This document shows positions 39,649 through 47,508 of a DNA stretch of 64,000 nt, piece by piece. The position numbers and the translations under genes are program-made. Under the pieces are notes generated by a model. The model saw only the letters and a program-made list of their open reading frames with translations. It did no database searches and was not told the DNA's origin. Source of the DNA: JALOAT01 sp041685115 (lineage in GTDB: Bacteria; Pseudomonadota; Gammaproteobacteria; Thiohalomonadales; Thiohalomonadaceae); the NCBI GenBank assembly GCA_041685115.1, contig JAWLGK010000018.1:12128-76127 (forward strand), given 5' to 3'. How positions within the stretch are numbered: the first letter of the stretch is position 1; every line of letters starts with the position of its first letter.

Positions 39649-40448
39649 GCGGCCACCTTCACGTGATACCCGGCGAACTTGCGCACGTTCAGCACGCCAC
39701 CGGAAAAAATCAGGTATTGGCCCTTGATGCCCACCAGCGTGTCTTCCACCACGGGGGTCTTGTCGAGGCTCAGGGATGTGGCCTTGGCCGGATATTCGAG
39801 CACAGGATAGCGGATGCGCACCGGCTCGGCCTGCACCGGCTCGATCGCCGCTCCCCCGCACGCCCCTGCGCAGGCCGCCAGCAGCCTGGCCCGTTCCTCG
39901 GCCAGCTCCAGCGACTCCGCGTCACCCTTGAGCATGCGGCGCCAGTCCGTGCGGTCGGCCACATGTTCGCGCAGGGCGGCCTCGATGAGTCCCGCCTCGC
40001 GGCGCGTGCCGGTGCGCAGGATGGCCAGCGCCTGGGTCGCGCCCTGATCGATCCAGCGGGTCGGGATCTGCGTGGCGCGCGTGATCCCCACCTTGAGCCC
40101 GGAGGTGTTGGACAAATAAACGAAATGGGGCTGCATGCAGTGGCCCTCGGCCCACTGCGGGTCGCGACAGGTGCCGGCGCCGTGATGGCAGCGCTCCGGA
40201 CTGACGATGCAGAGATCACACTCGGCAAGCCGCTGCACGCAGGGAAAGCAATAGCCCTGGTTGTAGCTCTTGCGGGTGCTGCGGCCGCAGGCGACGCAGT
40301 TGATCACCCCGTCGTGCTCGATGCGCAGGCGGCGCCCGAGCAGCGGATTGAGGGCCAGGCTCGCCTCACCCACGGGCAGCGCGTAGTCGACCACGCCGTC
40401 AGGACCGATGACGGCACACATCTTTTGCAGGTTTCCGCTCAGGGACAT
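39645..40448 (-). CDS. DUF2797 protein with Cys clusters
   Basis: 267 aa starting MSLSGNLQKMCAV. The middle is Cys-rich: INCVACGRSTRKSYNQGYCF, then CVQRLAECDLC and CHHGAGTC, likely zinc sites. After it comes FVYLSNTSGLKVGITR, then RWIDQGATQAL and GLIEAALREHVADRTDWRRM. This YLS...KVGITR...R...E arrangement resembles a GIY-YIG nuclease fold, which is my inference. No strong ribosome binding site precedes the ATG at 40448. It is first in a minus-strand operon with serB, divergent by 33 nt from the DUF6231 gene. Confidence 0.85.
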   Translation of the reverse strand: MSLSGNLQKMCAVIGPDGVVDYALPVGEASLALNPLLGRRLRIEHDGVINCVACGRSTRKSYNQGYCFPCVQRLAECDLCIVSPERCHHGAGTCRDPQWAEGHCMQPHFVYLSNTSGLKVGITRATQIPTRWIDQGATQALAILRTGTRREAGLIEAALREHVADRTDWRRMLKGDAESLELAEERARLLAACAGACGGAAIEPVQAEPVRIRYPVLEYPAKATSLSLDKTPVVEDTLVGIKGQYLIFSGGVLNVRKFAGYHVKVAA

Positions 40449-40481
40449 GGACTTGGTACGCAGCTGGTATGCTAAGCCGCT

Positions 40482-40943
40482 ATGGAAGCGATGGACGCGG
40501 ACGATTATACGGCAGTGGTCCACGGCCTGGCCGCGCAGTTTGGCCCGCGCTCGGTGCTTTGCATCGGCGCGGGCTGCGAGCAACTGTTTGCCGGGCAATC
40601 GGGCCTGGTGCAACTCGCGGGCGAACCCGGCCTGGCGCAGCGGCTCACCGGCCTTGGCCGCTTCGACCTCGCCTACGTGGGGCCAAGCCTTGAAAGGCTC
40701 GAGCCGCGCGAGGCAATGACCGTGCTCGCGCGGCTGCGGGATGTGCATGCACCGCGCATCATCGCTGCCCTCACGTCCGCCGGCCTTCCGGACCACGCGT
40801 TGCTGGCGCTCGGCTTCACGCTGCCCCCTGCCCGGGGAGCCCGTCTTGCCCTGTTCGATATCACCGATTACAAGTTCACGCCCGACTGGCTGAATGCGCG
40901 CTTCTGGGCCCACCCCGAGCGCTGGGACCAAGGGCACGGCTGA
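40482..40943 (+). CDS. DUF6231-like protein
   Basis: 153 aa. The N-terminal half contains SVLCIGAGCEQLF and FDLAYVGPSLERLEPREAM, a nucleotide- or SAM-binding-like beta-alpha-beta pattern, and the C-terminus is FDITDYKFTPDWLNARFWAH and beyond. The YK-F-P-WLN-RFWAHPE block is what I associate with the gammaproteobacterial DUF6231 family. Function is unknown; a degenerate methyltransferase is possible. It is followed after 3 nt by the pentapeptide-repeat gene, so cotranscription is likely. Confidence 0.75.
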   Translation: MEAMDADDYTAVVHGLAAQFGPRSVLCIGAGCEQLFAGQSGLVQLAGEPGLAQRLTGLGRFDLAYVGPSLERLEPREAMTVLARLRDVHAPRIIAALTSAGLPDHALLALGFTLPPARGARLALFDITDYKFTPDWLNARFWAHPERWDQGHG

Positions 40944-40946
40944 CCG

Positions 40947-41687
40947 ATGCGCCTGCTTGCCGCCACCCTCGTCCTGTCCCTGGCCGCTGTCCCGGTGTGG
41001 GCGGCCTGCGATGACCCGCCGCAGCGTCAGGTGAACTGGCGCGGATGCGACAAGCAGGGCCAGGACCTCAGCGGCGCGGACCTGGAAGGCGCGGTGCTGA
41101 TCCGCACCAACCTGGCGGGCGCAAACCTCTCGGGCGCACGGCTGACCGGCGCCGACCTGTCCTTCGCGGACCTGAGCGGCGCCCGTGCCGAGGAGGTCCG
41201 CATGGCCGGTGCACGCCTGCTGGGTGCGAGACTGGAGGGCGCGCAGCTGACCGGCGCCGTGCTGGACGGCATCGCCGCAGACCGCGCCGACCTGCGCGGC
41301 GCCCGCTTTCATGGGGCGAGCCTGCGCAAGGCGAACTTCTACCAGGCCGGATTGCAGGAGGCCGACCTCTCGGAGGCCGAACTCACCGACGCCGATCTGA
41401 AACAGGCCCTGCTGACCCGTGCCGACCTGACCGGGGCCAGCTTGGTGCGGGCTGTGCTGGACCGTGCCAACCTCGAATACGCGAACCTCACCCGCGCCAA
41501 TCTGGAGCGCGCCCGCCTGCACGGCGCCCGGCTGGCCTACGCGGACCTGAGCGGGGCCAATCTCAGCCGCGCCTCGCTGGTGGACGCCGACCTGTTCAAC
41601 ACCACCCTCACCGAGACCCGCCTGAGCGGCGCCACCTGGGTAGACCGCGGGCGTTGCCGGCTCGACGCCGTCACCCGCTGCCGCTAG
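40947..41687 (+). CDS. Secreted pentapeptide-repeat protein
   Basis: 246 aa with a signal peptide (MRLLAATLVLSLAAVPVWAA, about residues 1-20). A short Cys-containing segment (CDDPPQRQVNWRGCDKQG) follows, then about 35 A(D/N)LXX units from LSGADLEGAVLIRTNLAGAN through LVDADLFNTTLTETRLSGAT, forming a right-handed quadrilateral beta-helix. It ends with RGRCRLDAVTRCR; the terminal Cys could pair as a disulfide. It is periplasmic by prediction. Function cannot be inferred from the fold. Its 3' end is 93 nt before the transporter gene. Confidence 0.9.
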   Translation: MRLLAATLVLSLAAVPVWAACDDPPQRQVNWRGCDKQGQDLSGADLEGAVLIRTNLAGANLSGARLTGADLSFADLSGARAEEVRMAGARLLGARLEGAQLTGAVLDGIAADRADLRGARFHGASLRKANFYQAGLQEADLSEAELTDADLKQALLTRADLTGASLVRAVLDRANLEYANLTRANLERARLHGARLAYADLSGANLSRASLVDADLFNTTLTETRLSGATWVDRGRCRLDAVTRCR

Positions 41688-41780
41688 CGGCCCGCCGGCG
41701 GTGTTTCGTTTGTTCCGCCAATTTCGGTGGTGGTAAAGTGCGCCCCTCGCAAAAATCTTCACCGCTGGAGGGGGATTTAA

Positions 41781-43649
41781 TTGGAACTCACGATTGAAAT
41801 GATGTGGGTGCTGGCCTTCCTGGCCTTCACCGTCTACCTGTTCGTATCGGAAATTGTCCGCGTGGACGTGGCCGCCGTAGTGGTCATGGTGCTGCTCGGA
41901 CTCACCACGATGCTACCCGACTGGCTGGTACCTTCGCTGGTCAACCCGCGGGAATTGTTCAACGGCTTTGCCAGTAACGCCGTGGTATCCATCATCGCGG
42001 TCATGATCATCGGTGCGGGCCTCGACAAGACCGGCATCATGTCCAAGGTGGCCGCCTTCATCCTGCGCGTGGGTGGTTCCACCGAGAAGCGCGTGATCCC
42101 GATCATCTCCGCCACCGTGGGCTTCATCTCCTCCTTCATGCAGAACGTGGGCGCCGCGGCGTTGTTCCTGCCGGTGGTGAGCCGCATCTCCACGCGCACC
42201 GGCCTGCCCATGTCGCGCCTGCTCATGCCCATGGGCTTCTGCGCCATCCTGGGCGGCACCGTCACCATGATCGGCTCCAGCCCGCTCATCCTGCTGAACG
42301 ACCTGATCCTCACCTCCAATCGTGGCCTCGAGGCCCAGGGCGTCGCGCCCATGGAGACCTTCGCGCTGTTCGACGTCACGCCCATCGGCCTGGCGCTGGT
42401 GGCCACCGGCATCCTGTATTTCGTGCTGGCGGGCCGCTTCGTGCTGCCCGTGAACAAGTCCGAGGCCGGCGAAGGCGGCGGCACGCTGGAGTATTTCCAG
42501 GGCCTGTACGGCATCAGCGGCGACGTTTATGAGGTGGCGGTCAGGGACAACAGTCCCCTGTTTGGCAAAACCGTCGAGGAGCTGGAGCGCCTGCTCGGGT
42601 GTGATGTGGCCCTGGTGGCCATGCACGACGGCGAACAGCTGCGCATCGCGCCGGCCCGCGACCTGGTCATCCAGCGCGGCGCCATGCTCGCGCTCATGGG
42701 TCCGCGCCAGCTGGTACAGACGTTCTCGGAAGGCCACGGCCTGAGCGTGACGCCCGACCTGAGCATCTTCTCCGATGCCCTGAGCCGCAGCCGATCGGGC
42801 ACCTCCGAGGTGGTCGTTCCGCCCGGTTCCGAGCTGGTGGGCAAGTCCCTGCGCGAGGTGCGCATGCGCAAGACCTACGGCCTGAACGTGCTGGCCGTGC
42901 ACCGCGGCAGCGAGACCATCCGCCAGGAGCTGCGCGAGCTGGTGTTGCAATCCGGCGACACCCTGGTGACCCACAGCAGCTGGGACGACCTCGCGGCGGT
43001 CCAGAAGAATGAGCGGAAGAACTTCGTCGTCATCACCACCGACTTCCCCCATGAGGAACTGCGCCCGCACAAGGTCAGCTTCGCGCTGGTGTTCTTCCTG
43101 CTCGCCCTCGGCCTGATCCTGTTCACGGACATCCGTCTCTCGGTGGCCCTGATGGCCGGCGCCATCGGCATGATCGTGAGCGGTGTGGTCACCATGGACG
43201 AGGCCTACGAGGCCGTGAGCTGGAAATCGGTGTTCCTGCTGGCGAGCCTGATCCCGCTCGGCCTGGCGGTGGAGACCACCGGCACGGCGGAGTGGATCGC
43301 GGTGAAGACCCTGGAGATCATGGGCGGCGACGTCAATACCGTGCTGCTGCAGATCGTCATCGCCGGCCTGGCGACGTTCTTCACGCTGGTCATGTCCAAC
43401 GTGGGCGCCACCGTGCTGCTGGTGCCGCTGGCGGTGAACATCGCCGTGAAGGCCGGTGCCGATCCGGCGATCTTTGCTCTCACCGTGGCGATTGCCACCT
43501 CCAACTCCTTCTTCCTGCCGACCCACCAGGTCAATGCCCTGCTCATGGGCCCCGGCGGCTATCGCGTCGCGGACTTCATGAAGGCCGGCGGCGTCATGAC
43601 CATCCTGTTCTGGGTGGTGATGATCGTCATGCTGAACATCGTGTTCTGA
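41781..43649 (+). CDS. SLC13-family anion permease with two TrkA-C domains
   Basis: 622 aa with about 11-12 membrane helices in two halves, split by a cytosolic insert (about 245-400) with two TrkA-C/RCK-C units: VRDNSPLFGKTVEELERLLG and PPGSELVGKSLREVRM. SLC13/DASS signature regions are MIGSSPLILLND and TSNSFFLPTHQVNALLMGPG. The start is a TTG at 41781 with GGAGG 8 nt upstream. SLC13 proteins with RCK-C inserts often move sulfate or other inorganic anions; in a sulfur oxidiser, sulfate or a related ion is a reasonable guess. A GC hairpin ends the gene. Confidence 0.92.
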   Translation: MELTIEMMWVLAFLAFTVYLFVSEIVRVDVAAVVVMVLLGLTTMLPDWLVPSLVNPRELFNGFASNAVVSIIAVMIIGAGLDKTGIMSKVAAFILRVGGSTEKRVIPIISATVGFISSFMQNVGAAALFLPVVSRISTRTGLPMSRLLMPMGFCAILGGTVTMIGSSPLILLNDLILTSNRGLEAQGVAPMETFALFDVTPIGLALVATGILYFVLAGRFVLPVNKSEAGEGGGTLEYFQGLYGISGDVYEVAVRDNSPLFGKTVEELERLLGCDVALVAMHDGEQLRIAPARDLVIQRGAMLALMGPRQLVQTFSEGHGLSVTPDLSIFSDALSRSRSGTSEVVVPPGSELVGKSLREVRMRKTYGLNVLAVHRGSETIRQELRELVLQSGDTLVTHSSWDDLAAVQKNERKNFVVITTDFPHEELRPHKVSFALVFFLLALGLILFTDIRLSVALMAGAIGMIVSGVVTMDEAYEAVSWKSVFLLASLIPLGLAVETTGTAEWIAVKTLEIMGGDVNTVLLQIVIAGLATFFTLVMSNVGATVLLVPLAVNIAVKAGADPAIFALTVAIATSNSFFLPTHQVNALLMGPGGYRVADFMKAGGVMTILFWVVMIVMLNIVF

Positions 43650-43655
43650 TCCACC

Positions 43656-43684
43656 GGACCCGCGGGTGCCCTGCCCGCGGGTCC
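43656..43684 (+). terminator. GC hairpin after the SLC13 gene
   Basis: A perfect 11-bp stem (43656-43666 with 43674-43684) has a 7-nt loop, 6 nt past the stop codon. It is followed by a pyrimidine-rich TCCTCCCTTC tract rather than a clean T-run. Confidence 0.6.
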
Positions 43685-43733
43685 TCCTCCCTTCACCAAG
43701 ACCCACCACACCCTCTGCGGGGTTGCCCTAGGC

Positions 43734-43762
43734 GTAGGTGACGTTGCGATGCTACGTGACCT
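43734..43762. repeat. Degenerate copy of the GTAGGTCACGT palindromic element
   Basis: GTAGGTGACGTTGCGATGC followed by TACGTGACCT. It shares the GTAGGT(C/G)ACGTT head and the ACGTGACCT tail of the 8439-8520 element but is shortened and partly mismatched. Confidence 0.45.
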
Positions 43763-43764
43763 CC

Positions 43765-44712
43765 TCGGGTAATCGAGGAAGGATGCCAGCCTGCGCTCCT
43801 TCGCGCGAGCGACGTTGATGTGGTACTCACGGATGTACATGGAAGGCATAGACGGCATGCAGGTGCTCGTGCGCGCGACTCGGGACGCACGATCGCCTCG
43901 CTATCATCACCCGCGATCTGGACATGCCATTCCTGCTCGCCACCGCGCGCCCCAGGCGACGCCCACCGACTGCAACCTGCTCATCATCGGCAAAGCGGCA
44001 CCGGCAAGGAACTCCTGGCCCGCGACGTTCATACCCACAGCCGACGTGCCGATGCGCACCTCCTCGCAACTGCGGCGCCTTCTCGGAAGAACTGTTCGCC
44101 AGCGAGTTGTTCGGTCATAAAAGAAACGCCTTCCCCGGCGCCATCACCAGCAAGGGCGGACTGATCGAAACGGCCGCTGGTGGCACCCTGTTCCTCAATG
44201 AAGTGAGCGACATGCCCGCCTCCATGCAGGTAGCTGCTGCCCATCATCGAAAAACACGAGGTGCTGCGCCTGGGTGCCACCGCGCCCCACATCGTGGACG
44301 AGCGCCTCGTCGCGGCCAGCAACCCGACCTGCGCGAGGCGGTGCGCGAGAACCGCTTTCGCGCTGATCTCTACTACCGCCTCCATGTGTCAATCTCAACC
44401 TGCCGCGCCTTGCCCGGCGCACGGGCGACGTCGCGCTGCGGGCGCGATTCTTCCTGGAGAAATCCACCACCCACGTGCCAACAGGTACACGACATCACAC
44501 CCGAGGTGACGCACCTGCTCCAGGCTTCGACTATCCCGGCAACGTGCGTGACCTGAAAAACATCATCGCCCGCGGCGTCGCCCTTGCCACCGGCGAGCAC
44601 ATCAAGGTGCAGCATCTTCCCGAGGAATTGCGTATTGCCGACGCGCGTGCATGCTCGTATCGTTCACGTTCGCAGTGGCGCAACTGAAGAAACTCGGCAT
44701 CTCTCAACCTAA
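43765..44712 (+). pseudogene. Decayed sigma-54-dependent response regulator (NtrC type)
   Basis: Pieces of one protein lie in order on the plus strand but in different frames. The receiver piece is DVDVVLTDV then MEGIDGMQVLVRATRD (phospho-Asp in LTD). The AAA domain has GTGKELLARDVHTHSR (Walker A), ELFASELFGHKRNAFPGA (the GAFTGA loop region, altered), GGTLFLNEVSDMPASMQ, and LREAVRENRFRADLYYRLHV. The C-terminal part has DYPGNVRDLKNIIARGVALA, ending in a possible Fis-type helix fragment (KKLGISQPKW). At least four or five frameshifts separate them, so it cannot make a working protein. Family length would be about 450 aa, matching the 950 nt only with losses. No partner kinase is near. Confidence 0.85.
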
Positions 44713-44716
44713 ATGG

Positions 44717-44871
44717 CTGTTCCGAACCCTGAAACACATGCCATCTCGCAAAGACGCCAAGATCGCAAAGTAAAGGCCGAGAGAAAGTACTGGAAAATCC
44801 TTTTTGTTCCAGCCCTTGGCGTTCTCCGCGTTTTAGCGAGAGTAATCCAGGTGTCTCGTGGTTCGGAACAG
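44717..44871. repeat. 155-bp element with perfect 12-bp inverted ends
   Basis: CTGTTCCGAACC (44717-44728) and GGTTCGGAACAG (44860-44871) are perfect inverted repeats. Between them is a second, imperfect inverted pair of another intergenic repeat type: CGCAAAGACGCCAAGATCGC near 44748 and CTTGGCGTTCTCCGCG near 44815. There is no coding frame. It directly follows the sigma-54 pseudogene and precedes the Vgb-like gene's 3' end. It may be a MITE-like element or nested repeats. Confidence 0.6.
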
Positions 44872-44917
44872 TTATTCAGAGCGGCGGGCAGAGTTCGCCC
44901 TATGTCGCCTCCTCCTT

Positions 44918-46243
44918 TCAGCGCAGCCCGTAGTATTCATTGAAATACTGCACCAACCGTGCCGTCTCTTCCTCCGTCAGTGGTTCGACGTTACGCAGGC
45001 TCCGGTAAGCATGCATGCGGGTGATGCTAGGCATCCAGTCACTGCGCCGCGACAACAGAAGACGACGCGCATCATGGCAGACTAAGCACTTCTGTTCGAC
45101 AAGCTTCTCAGTGTCGGCGCCGTCGGGCTTGAAGCGGCCGCTGCGAACCTCCTCGGCACGCTGCTCGTCCATCTCGGCCTTGGCCGCAATGCGTGCGCCG
45201 AACTCAACGTAGCAGACCTCGCCGTCTCTCACCTCTCGCGCTCCCCTGCGTTCTTCCACACTCACCAGATGCTCGACCAACTGGCCTCCTACCGTCAGAC
45301 GGTTGATGTTGTAGTTGTAGAACTCCGAGAACACCACGTCGCCCCCGCGGGTCGCGAACACTGCCATGGTAGCGTCGCCGTTGGCGGCGCGGTCGATGTA
45401 TGTCACGTGGCCCTCGACGATATGCCCGAGATGTTTACGATCTGTGAACCACAACCTGCCGTCCTGACCGAGCGAAAGATCCTGGATACGGGTTTTCTCA
45501 GGCAGACGCCATTCGCTGAGCTTGCCCTGCGCATCGCGGTAGCCGATGGTTCCCCGGCAACCGTCCGAAAAAAAGAACCCACCCTTTTCGTCCGGTACGA
45601 GATTGCGCGGACAACTGTAGCTATCCCAGGCGGAAACGATCTTCCACAGACCACCTGGCGAGAGACGGGCAATTCGGCCCTTGGCCTTGCTATCCGGAGT
45701 GCTCGGCACGAGCAGCGTTGTCCAGACTTCACCGTTCGCATCGATAGCAATCGATGTAGGCCAACCTTCCGGGGCGGGATAAAAGTGCGCTCTGCCCTCC
45801 CGGTCGATGCGTCCAACTCCCGCCTGCTTGCCATGATGAGCATGACCGCCACTGTGGTCGGCCATCTCGGTAAACCATGCCTCACCGGAAGCGTCGACGA
45901 CAATCCAGAAGGGCGGCCCGCCGCTAACGTCAAACTCCCCGATGCGGCCGTCTTGTCCCAGGCGTCCGACCTTCCTCCCTTCCATCTCGGCGAACCACAC
46001 GCTGCCGTCAGGTCCCAGCGCCACTGAGGTCGGCTCGGCGTTCTCCGTCGGAAGCCGGTGGGACGTGACCGTTCCGTCCGTCGCGAGGCGCGAGATTGCA
46101 TTGTTGTCACCCTCGGTGAACCAGATGCCGCCGTCACGATCCTCGGCGAATCCGTAGGAACCAAAAGGGCGGCAGGCATTGGCGGGCAGCGAAAAACTGC
46201 TCAACAAGACACCAACAATCAAAGCGAGATTACCGGCTTTCAT
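44918..46243 (-). CDS. Secreted Vgb-like beta-propeller fused to a cytochrome c domain
   Basis: 441 aa. A signal peptide (about residues 1-23, LALIVGVLLSSFSLPANA) is followed by a beta-propeller of virginiamycin B lyase (Vgb)/NHL type, with repeated GxxWFTE blades: GGIWFTEGDNNAISRL, GSVWFAEMEGRKVGRL, GEAWFTEMADHSGG, GRLWFTDRKHLG. The last about 70 residues carry QKCLVCHDARR, a CxxCH heme c site, with WMPSITRM able to supply an axial Met. AAGGA lies 7 nt upstream of the ATG at 46243. It is the last gene of the radical SAM cluster. Vgb cleaves a cyclic peptide antibiotic by a lyase reaction; here an oxidative or lyase step on the peptide product in the periplasm is possible but inferred. Confidence 0.88.
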   Translation of the reverse strand: MKAGNLALIVGVLLSSFSLPANACRPFGSYGFAEDRDGGIWFTEGDNNAISRLATDGTVTSHRLPTENAEPTSVALGPDGSVWFAEMEGRKVGRLGQDGRIGEFDVSGGPPFWIVVDASGEAWFTEMADHSGGHAHHGKQAGVGRIDREGRAHFYPAPEGWPTSIAIDANGEVWTTLLVPSTPDSKAKGRIARLSPGGLWKIVSAWDSYSCPRNLVPDEKGGFFFSDGCRGTIGYRDAQGKLSEWRLPEKTRIQDLSLGQDGRLWFTDRKHLGHIVEGHVTYIDRAANGDATMAVFATRGGDVVFSEFYNYNINRLTVGGQLVEHLVSVEERRGAREVRDGEVCYVEFGARIAAKAEMDEQRAEEVRSGRFKPDGADTEKLVEQKCLVCHDARRLLLSRRSDWMPSITRMHAYRSLRNVEPLTEEETARLVQYFNEYYGLR

Positions 46244-46377
46244 GAAATGTCCTTCCTCAATAGCGCAATCTGTTCGATGTGCAGGGTGCATCTTTCCAAG
46301 CCAGGAGAACCGCTGGCGTGGCTCGTGATATCGTCAGGAGGCGTAGGTCGAGACTGGGTGTTCGGTCGACACCGCAC

Positions 46378-47508
46378 TCATCGTCCTCCGAGTAGCAGGC
46401 TTTCGATCCTTGCGCGACCACTAGGGGTCTTTGTCGCCTGTTCGATAAATCGCAGTGTCTCTGCAATGGTTCGCAACTTGAGTTTGCAATAATTCGCTGA
46501 CGGCTTGGCCATCTCGCCACGCAGCATGCACCGCATCGGACATTCGCCGCCGCAAACGTGGCTCACGTTGCAGTGATGGCACTTCCCCCGTTCTTCGACG
46601 CTGTTTTGCTTCAGGCCTTCGGCGACCCTGATAAAGCTATCGCCCGGAAAATCGCAATCATGGACATTTCCCATACAGGCCGAGCTGACGGCAACGAAGC
46701 GGTGGCATGGATAGACGTCGCCTTCGGTGCTGACCGCGAGCATGCCTTGGCCCGCCAGGCACGGATACTGCTGCCGCTTTCCACGCAGGCAGTAGGCGGC
46801 CGCCTTGTATAGCTCCCCCGCCATCACCATCGGCTTGCCGGCGAGGAGCGCCTCATAGGACTCGGCGTGAAGCCGACTGATTCCATCGACGAACATCCGC
46901 CAGTTGTCGCGGTGCCACGGCGTCGGACCCAAAGCCGGTTCTACGCGCCATCCTGCTGCACCAAGAGTTGTCAAATGACGGACCGCTGCCTCTGTCTCGC
47001 GGGCGAGCTCCTCCGGAATAGTGCCTCTCAACGCATAGGGGATGCCCGCCCGCTTCAGCAAGGAAAGATTCGCGACGATCTTGTCATAGACATCACCATC
47101 TTCGTTCTTGAACTTCCTGCCGTGATTGGTAATCGAGCGGCCACCATCAAGACTGACGGCCACGTGCGAGAAATGCCGACGCAGAAAGTCCAGTTGTTCC
47201 GCGGCCAGCAGGGTGCCATTTGTCGTCAAGGCGAAATTGACAGTGGTATTCAGTTCCTTAGCCAACCGTATTCCAAACGTCACCGCGTGGCGGATGAGCG
47301 GAAAATTCATCATCGGCTCGCCGCCGAAGAAGGAAACCGTCAGCCGACCGTTGCGAGGAAGCAAATTGCACAATGCGGCCTCCATGGTGTCGGTCGTCAT
47401 CGCTCGGACTGGACGGCCATAGCCACCGCCGTCCGCATAGCAGTAACTGCACGACAGGTTACAATCGCCGGCAACGAGCAAATAGAGGCTGCTCAATCCT
47501 TCAATCAT
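46378..47508 (-). CDS. Radical SAM/SPASM peptide maturase A
   Basis: 376 aa from the ATG at 47508; in-frame upstream starts are less likely, because this ATG overlaps the maturase B stop by 8 nt. The radical SAM cluster is Cys16, Cys20, Cys23 in VAGDCNLSCSYCYADGG. FFGGEPMMNF, LTTNGTLL and VSLDGG are the core motifs. The SPASM end has CLAGQGMLAVSTEGDVYPCH and CHHCNVSHVCGGECPMRC, enough Cys for two auxiliary [4Fe-4S] clusters. Unlike B and C it has no N-terminal extension. Such enzymes cross-link Cys or other residues of ribosomal peptides. It is the third and last of three coupled maturase genes. Confidence 0.93.
   Translation of the reverse strand: MIEGLSSLYLLVAGDCNLSCSYCYADGGGYGRPVRAMTTDTMEAALCNLLPRNGRLTVSFFGGEPMMNFPLIRHAVTFGIRLAKELNTTVNFALTTNGTLLAAEQLDFLRRHFSHVAVSLDGGRSITNHGRKFKNEDGDVYDKIVANLSLLKRAGIPYALRGTIPEELARETEAAVRHLTTLGAAGWRVEPALGPTPWHRDNWRMFVDGISRLHAESYEALLAGKPMVMAGELYKAAAYCLRGKRQQYPCLAGQGMLAVSTEGDVYPCHRFVAVSSACMGNVHDCDFPGDSFIRVAEGLKQNSVEERGKCHHCNVSHVCGGECPMRCMLRGEMAKPSANYCKLKLRTIAETLRFIEQATKTPSGRARIESLLLGGR

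Noticed and set aside
41045..41797. Second long frame across the pentapeptide-repeat gene.
   Set aside because: It is an Arg/Pro/Gly-rich shift of the repeat-encoding DNA; the pentapeptide frame has the signal peptide and the repeats.
46244..46377. A second precursor peptide between maturase A and the Vgb-like gene.
   Set aside because: No short frame with a ribosome binding site and Cys-rich tail is present; the only frame leads into the Vgb-like signal peptide.
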